Of a DNA stretch of 64,000 nucleotides, positions 59,901 through 64,000 are shown in pieces. Location: NCBI RefSeq assembly GCF_000002995.4, contig NW_025062478.1, positions 124,001-188,000 of the forward strand, read 5' to 3'. Under the pieces are notes generated by a model that had not been told where the DNA came from, made no database searches, and worked only from the letters and a program-made list of their open reading frames with translations. The stretch is from Brugia malayi. Taxonomy: Eukaryota; Nematoda; Chromadorea; Rhabditida; Onchocercidae. Positions within the stretch are counted from its first letter, which is position 1; every line of letters starts with the position of its first letter. The translations under genes and the position numbers were made by a program.

Positions 59901-62900
59901 ACAGCAATGACCGAAGGAGTAGAACAAAGTTCATATTGCCTTCCAAGCGAACATCTTTGGGTCAAAGATTTTGCTTCTATCTGTTTGAAATGTGGCAGAT
60001 GTTCGGCACGTGGAAGTCGGTAAGTCGGTTACTAATTCTGCTACAATTTCTTTCTTTTTTCTCTCCCTTTGAATAATTTGCTTAAAATTTTTGTCCAGAT
60101 GTGCACCTATAAGAACCGAACGTGATACGAAAGGAACGCCATGTACGTGTGGAGAAGGCGAAACGTGTTGTCTAAGGTTTAAAAACTTATTTGAATTTGA
60201 TTGATAATTCCGATTATTTATTCTCTTTGATCAGTTTCTGTTAACTTAAGTAGTAATTTCTTTCTATAGCACTTTAAGTTATCATTTCTATCGATTTCTT
60301 TTATCTTTCTGAACAGTTGACAAAATTAATGCTGTTTAGGTGTGGTTTATGTCGTGCATGCGGTGAATTCGTGGTTGACACTTTCGATCAGGACATACGG
60401 ACAACACCGCCAAGAGCAGCACTTCCTCCCTCTCGTCTAATTCTTCAGAGAGATAGTCCCGAAATCAAGGTAGATTAATTAATAATTTGTTTGAAATTTT
60501 AAATTTTGAATTTTTTTACTGTTCTTTTAGACAGTGAATATGCATTAAGAATTCGGATATGAATTACGAATTTTTTATTGAATTCAAATTTCAAACTTAT
60601 TTGTATATATTGCAGGTTTTATGCACAAAACTGATTACTTACACCTAGGTTATAATTGAAAAATCGTTTTGCATCAGTTCTGATATTTTAAACTGCCAAT
60701 TGATTCAGGTTTCATCCGTATGTTGTGGCAATTATCACACCGTTGTATTAGCTGCTGATCGACAAGTTTTCACTTTTGGTTCAAATTGTCATGGACAGCT
60801 AGGTGTTGGTCATATAAGGAAATGTATTGGTCCACACAAGGTTAATTTTAAAGTAAAAGTTAGCTGGTGACAGTAAGTTAATAGGCATTTTATATTTTGA
60901 AGGCTTGAAATAGCAGACTTAAATGATAGAAATTAGTAAATCTTGTCTCTCTTCCTCTCTATTAAATAATATCCATCCAACCAAATTTTATATTTGAGAA
61001 GTTATTTTGCTCTGTGCAAAATAACTATTATTAAATGAATACGAAAAGATCTGAAATATTTTCAGGTGAATTTACCAGGTAAAGTGCAAGTAGTTCAAAT
61101 TGCTGCTGGTTCAAATCATACGGTGCTAAGGACAGCTGATGGATCTGTTATCACATTTGGTGCTCATAGACAGGGTCAACTTGCAAGGTAACTGAAAGTT
61201 CAGTATTTTTGTCGAAAAATTTTCAGATAATTTTGACAAAAGTTATGTTTAGAGAAGGAAATGAAAAAAACTGGTTTGCGATGCCATCGTTTGTGGCAGG
61301 TTATGGTCGTGGAAGTGGTACCGTTGCAACCTGGATTGGTGCCTCTGGTGATACTACTCTAATTCACAGCCAAATACGCATTTACAGCAATGATATCATT
61401 TCAGATTGTCAGGTGTGCATTATGCCTTTCATTCCATTAAAATTTCAATAGCGATGTAAATGACGTCCGATCACGTCAAAACTTACCATAGTTTAATAAA
61501 GAGAAGCGTTAATGTGCTATAGCAAACAATATCATTTAGTTATAAATAACAGCAATCAGAATTGCTACTTTACGTTTATTTACTGTTTCAGCTATTCTCG
61601 ACATGACTTTATCAGTTACTCGAAAGATTTCTGCCTAGTAGTAGTAAGAATATATTTTAATGACAATATTTGTTGAAGAATGTAAGGAAGGATAAGACAA
61701 TGTTATCACTGATTCGTTCAAATCTTCTTTTCACCGTCAGATAACTAATCGAATCTTTGTATTAAAGCAAATTGAAATTGGCTAATGTATTTGTTAGAAT
61801 TTAATTAACTTTTACATTTGAACAGAATTAAACATACTTATGATAAAGTCTCACTCATATACACTTATCTTATCGCGATGCATTTATTTGAATTGCGAGT
61901 ATCAGTTTCTGTATTTTACTGATTCTTATCATCCGGTTTGTACTGTTAAATTCTTTCTTCTTTCCATTTACAGATAGTCGCAGACAGTGAAACCATAATA
62001 ATATTTCCGAACCAAATTGGCAAGAATTATATGGCAATTCGACGCAAATATAATACTTTTTGCCAGTATTCATTGGGTACTGATGGTCTCTACACTAAGT
62101 ATACTATTTTTTCAAAAGTTTTTTTCTTATTTCATTGTAGGATTTTGATCTCAGACTACTTTATGCTTGATGTATTCTGATGAGTAACTCTCAGCAATTA
62201 TTTCATGACATAAGTAAGTACGTCTACATTTTCTGGTATTTTTTAATCTAATTATTATCAGTTTCAATTCAAATTTACCTTTCCTGAAAGTACAAATAAT
62301 AAGGAAATTTGTAGTTGGTGCTTGGAATCGAAATATAATTTATTGTGGGCATTTAATACAGCTGAAATGCGTATTAAATCAATCACCGATTGTATTCCAA
62401 TTTCTGGTAAAAAAATTGAAGCAGATACTGTCTTTGATGAAACGTTGGAAGAAATCGTCAAAGAAATTCAATTTCTTCGTGCACCCGAATTTCTGATTCC
62501 GGTACGGAACGAAACAAGTTTGTCTAGCAAACACGTCGCTTTGAATCTTTTTGGAATTACTTACGCTGCAACGATACTGGAAAGCAGACGAGCAGTTGGA
62601 CAGAAGGTTCTCTTCTTGAATTTATCATTCTGATTTTACAAAGTTATATCCTTTCGCTTGAACCAATCATTTTGTAAAATATTTCAGCAAAAATACAGAA
62701 TTTGATTCTTGGAATTGAAAAGAATTTCTGTTCATTAGCAAATGTAAATTCGTAACAAAATTTTAAAATTTCAGGATAATCAATTTGCTACGCATTCGAA
62801 AGCATCAAATATAATTGGTGCGGTAAATGGACGAAACTTATCATGTGGTTATCAACATGTCAATCGTTTTGATGGATATGGTGGTGGTTGGGGATATTCG

Positions 62901-63969
62901 GCTCATTCCGTGGAAGCAATCCAATTTCGTACTTCACGTGATATTCGATTTTTCGGTGTTGGATTATACGGCGGACGTGGCGAATACATTGCGAAGTATA
63001 ACTTTAAATAATAATTTTCATTAAAACATTCGAAAAAGTTCTTCTTCAACGAAGTTATTGAATGTAGATGATTAATGACTTGTGAAAAAACCTTTTGTAT
63101 TATTTCTGTAAATTGCTATGAAATTAATTTTTTTTATAATTAACTTTAACTTATCATTGATACATACCTTTATAAAGTATAAAAGCAGGTAACAGTGATA
63201 ATCATATAGCATTGCTTTCAGATTAAAACTTTATCGTCTTTGTCCGCCAGACTATAATGAACAGAACGTTGAGTTACTCAGTGAATCTGACGAAATGCTT
63301 TACGAATGCGCCGCACACGAGAAGGCGCAGTTATTGTTTTCTCGTTGTGTCTTAATCAAATCAAATTTATGGCACGTCATTTGTGCACAAATTAAGTAAG
63401 TCTTTAAGAAAAGAAAGCAGTATTTTTGAAATTAAAGCAACAAATGACTTATGAGCTTTTTTTGTGGAATAAATATTTGATTTGATACAATTATTACGAG
63501 CATATCACTTATCATCGAACTAATATCAGCTGTTATCATTTGACAAATTATTGTCCAAGCATTATTGTACAGTTCCATTAATTATGTTAACTTTTTAAAT
63601 AATCACTCCTCTTGTGGTCACATCACTCTCCTCTTCATCGTCACCTGATATTAGACTTTAGTTCACTATCGCCGTCTTTATATTAATGTCTTTGTCTTTA
63701 TCAAATTTACTGTCACAATTCAGATGTATGGAAATGATTTTACTGGTTGTGAATTAAAATCTTTTAAGTGGTCCAAGTTCTGATTGTGGCTCTAATGGAC
63801 AGTCTAATGTCATTGGCGATGATGGCGTGCAGTTCTTTTTTCGTAATTCACGTATGTCCAACAACGGAACCGATGTAAATGTTGGTCAGATTCCAGAATT
63901 TTTATATGTTTCGGAAACATCTGAAGGACAATCACCTAATTTTGATGTGAAAGATAAAACAATGGATAT
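53917..63969 (+). CDS. rpm-1: RPM-1/MYCBP2 (PHR) giant E3 ubiquitin ligase, N-terminal part
   Basis: PHR-family ubiquitin ligase that controls synapse formation and axon termination. 25 exons in frame: 53917-54096, 54401-54538, 54636-54816, 55010-55112, 55836-56049, 56354-56576, 56725-56855, 57217-57325, 57601-57755, 58005-58069, 58170-58317, 58569-58669, 58935-59161, 59382-59625, 59841-60019, 60099-60176, 60340-60469, 60709-60840, 61066-61187, 61253-61412, 61974-62098, 62291-62606, 62775-62995, 63222-63395, 63769-63969. About 1,352 residues are seen. The helical N-terminal part includes [22 protein letters not shown]1-like repeats follow ([29 protein letters not shown]). A Cys-rich insert ([13 protein letters not shown] to [13 protein letters not shown]) splits the repeats, then [12 protein letters not shown] and the first PHR domain ([48 protein letters not shown]). 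The start codon is not found, and the last donor (GATAT|GTATGT) shows it continues past the window, so the second PHR domain and catalytic RING lie outside. Confidence 0.93.
57321..57322 (+). other. Possible GC-type 5' splice site in rpm-1
   Basis: Two frame-correct joins exist here: GT donor at 57326 with acceptor TCTTTAAG at 57600, or GC donor (AAAG|GCAAAG) at 57321 with the better acceptor TTCATTCAG at 57589. They differ by a few residues (KAKNFSYS versus [10 protein letters not shown]). Confidence 0.3.
58727..58840 (+). pseudogene. Decayed tandem duplicate of an rpm-1 exon
   Basis: The DNA around exon 58569-58669 (from TCATTGTTAAC at about 58546 through CCTCTTTAG and the first part of the exon) is repeated about 190 bp downstream at 58727-58840. 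The copy keeps CCTCTTTAGCA, GCATCA, GTTAGCAA and AAAGTTTATT. It has a stop directly after its acceptor (CA|TAA) and frame-breaking changes, and no donor. It is an intronic fossil of an exon duplication. Confidence 0.8.
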
Positions 63970-64000
63970 GTATGTCTTTTATATAAGTGTTTAAGTGAGA

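Noticed and set aside
1..64000. tRNA, rRNA, CRISPR arrays, viral or bacterial (Wolbachia-like) insertions
   Set aside because: No T-arm-like strings with matching stems, no spaced direct repeats of CRISPR type and no uninterrupted long bacterial or viral frames were seen; every long open frame was explained by worm exons or repeats.

Overview
The window is nuclear DNA of a nematode, most likely a filarial (spirurid) worm. The DNA is very AT-rich, coding blocks are broken into many short exons by introns of roughly 70 to 2,000 bp, and acceptors are of the TTTTNAG type. Several start codons sit just after an acceptor-like AG with no upstream exon, which suggests spliced-leader trans-splicing. 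The clade is inferred from composition, intron style and gene content; the species cannot be told.

Layout. Positions 1 to about 24,000 are gene-poor, AT-rich and dense in microsatellites. They hold a partial, unrecognised minus-strand gene (exons between 12366 and 10870), two orphan plus-strand exon candidates (15284-15415 and 23031-23115) and a GC-rich promoter-like island near 4060-4390. Positions 24065-38133 hold one 27-exon plus-strand gene for a crescerin/TOGARAM TOG-array protein (che-12 type). My exon chain keeps frame through every junction and gives 1,306 residues. From 39739 to 47842 there are four compact plus-strand genes: mitochondrial ribosomal protein bL33m, signal recognition particle receptor beta, a C1orf53-like DUF5522 protein and mitochondrial ribosomal protein uL14m. 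A convergent minus-strand gene at 49112-47981 encodes a lyspersin/BORCS6-like BORC subunit. From 53917 to the right edge runs the N-terminal part of the giant ubiquitin ligase RPM-1/MYCBP2 (25 exons, about 1,350 residues: RCC1-like repeats, Cys-rich insert, first PHR domain). It is cut off by the window end.

How the genes relate. CHE-12 acts on ciliary microtubules, BORC positions lysosomes and synaptic cargo, and RPM-1 controls synapse and axon development. The cluster from 39739 to 47842 is housekeeping (mitochondrial translation, ER targeting), with spacing compatible with a loose nematode operon. No CRISPR array, prokaryotic system, virus or tRNA/rRNA gene was recognised.

Most notable observations: a well supported GC-AG intron in the BORCS6 gene; a decayed tandem exon duplication inside rpm-1; a possible poison exon in che-12; a 38-bp minisatellite at a che-12 splice donor; a hairpin-forming, MITE-like element in a che-12 intron; a 22-copy 27-bp minisatellite in front of rpm-1; a first exon that is frame-compatible with two different downstream genes; and tail-to-tail transcript overlap of MRPL14 and BORCS6.
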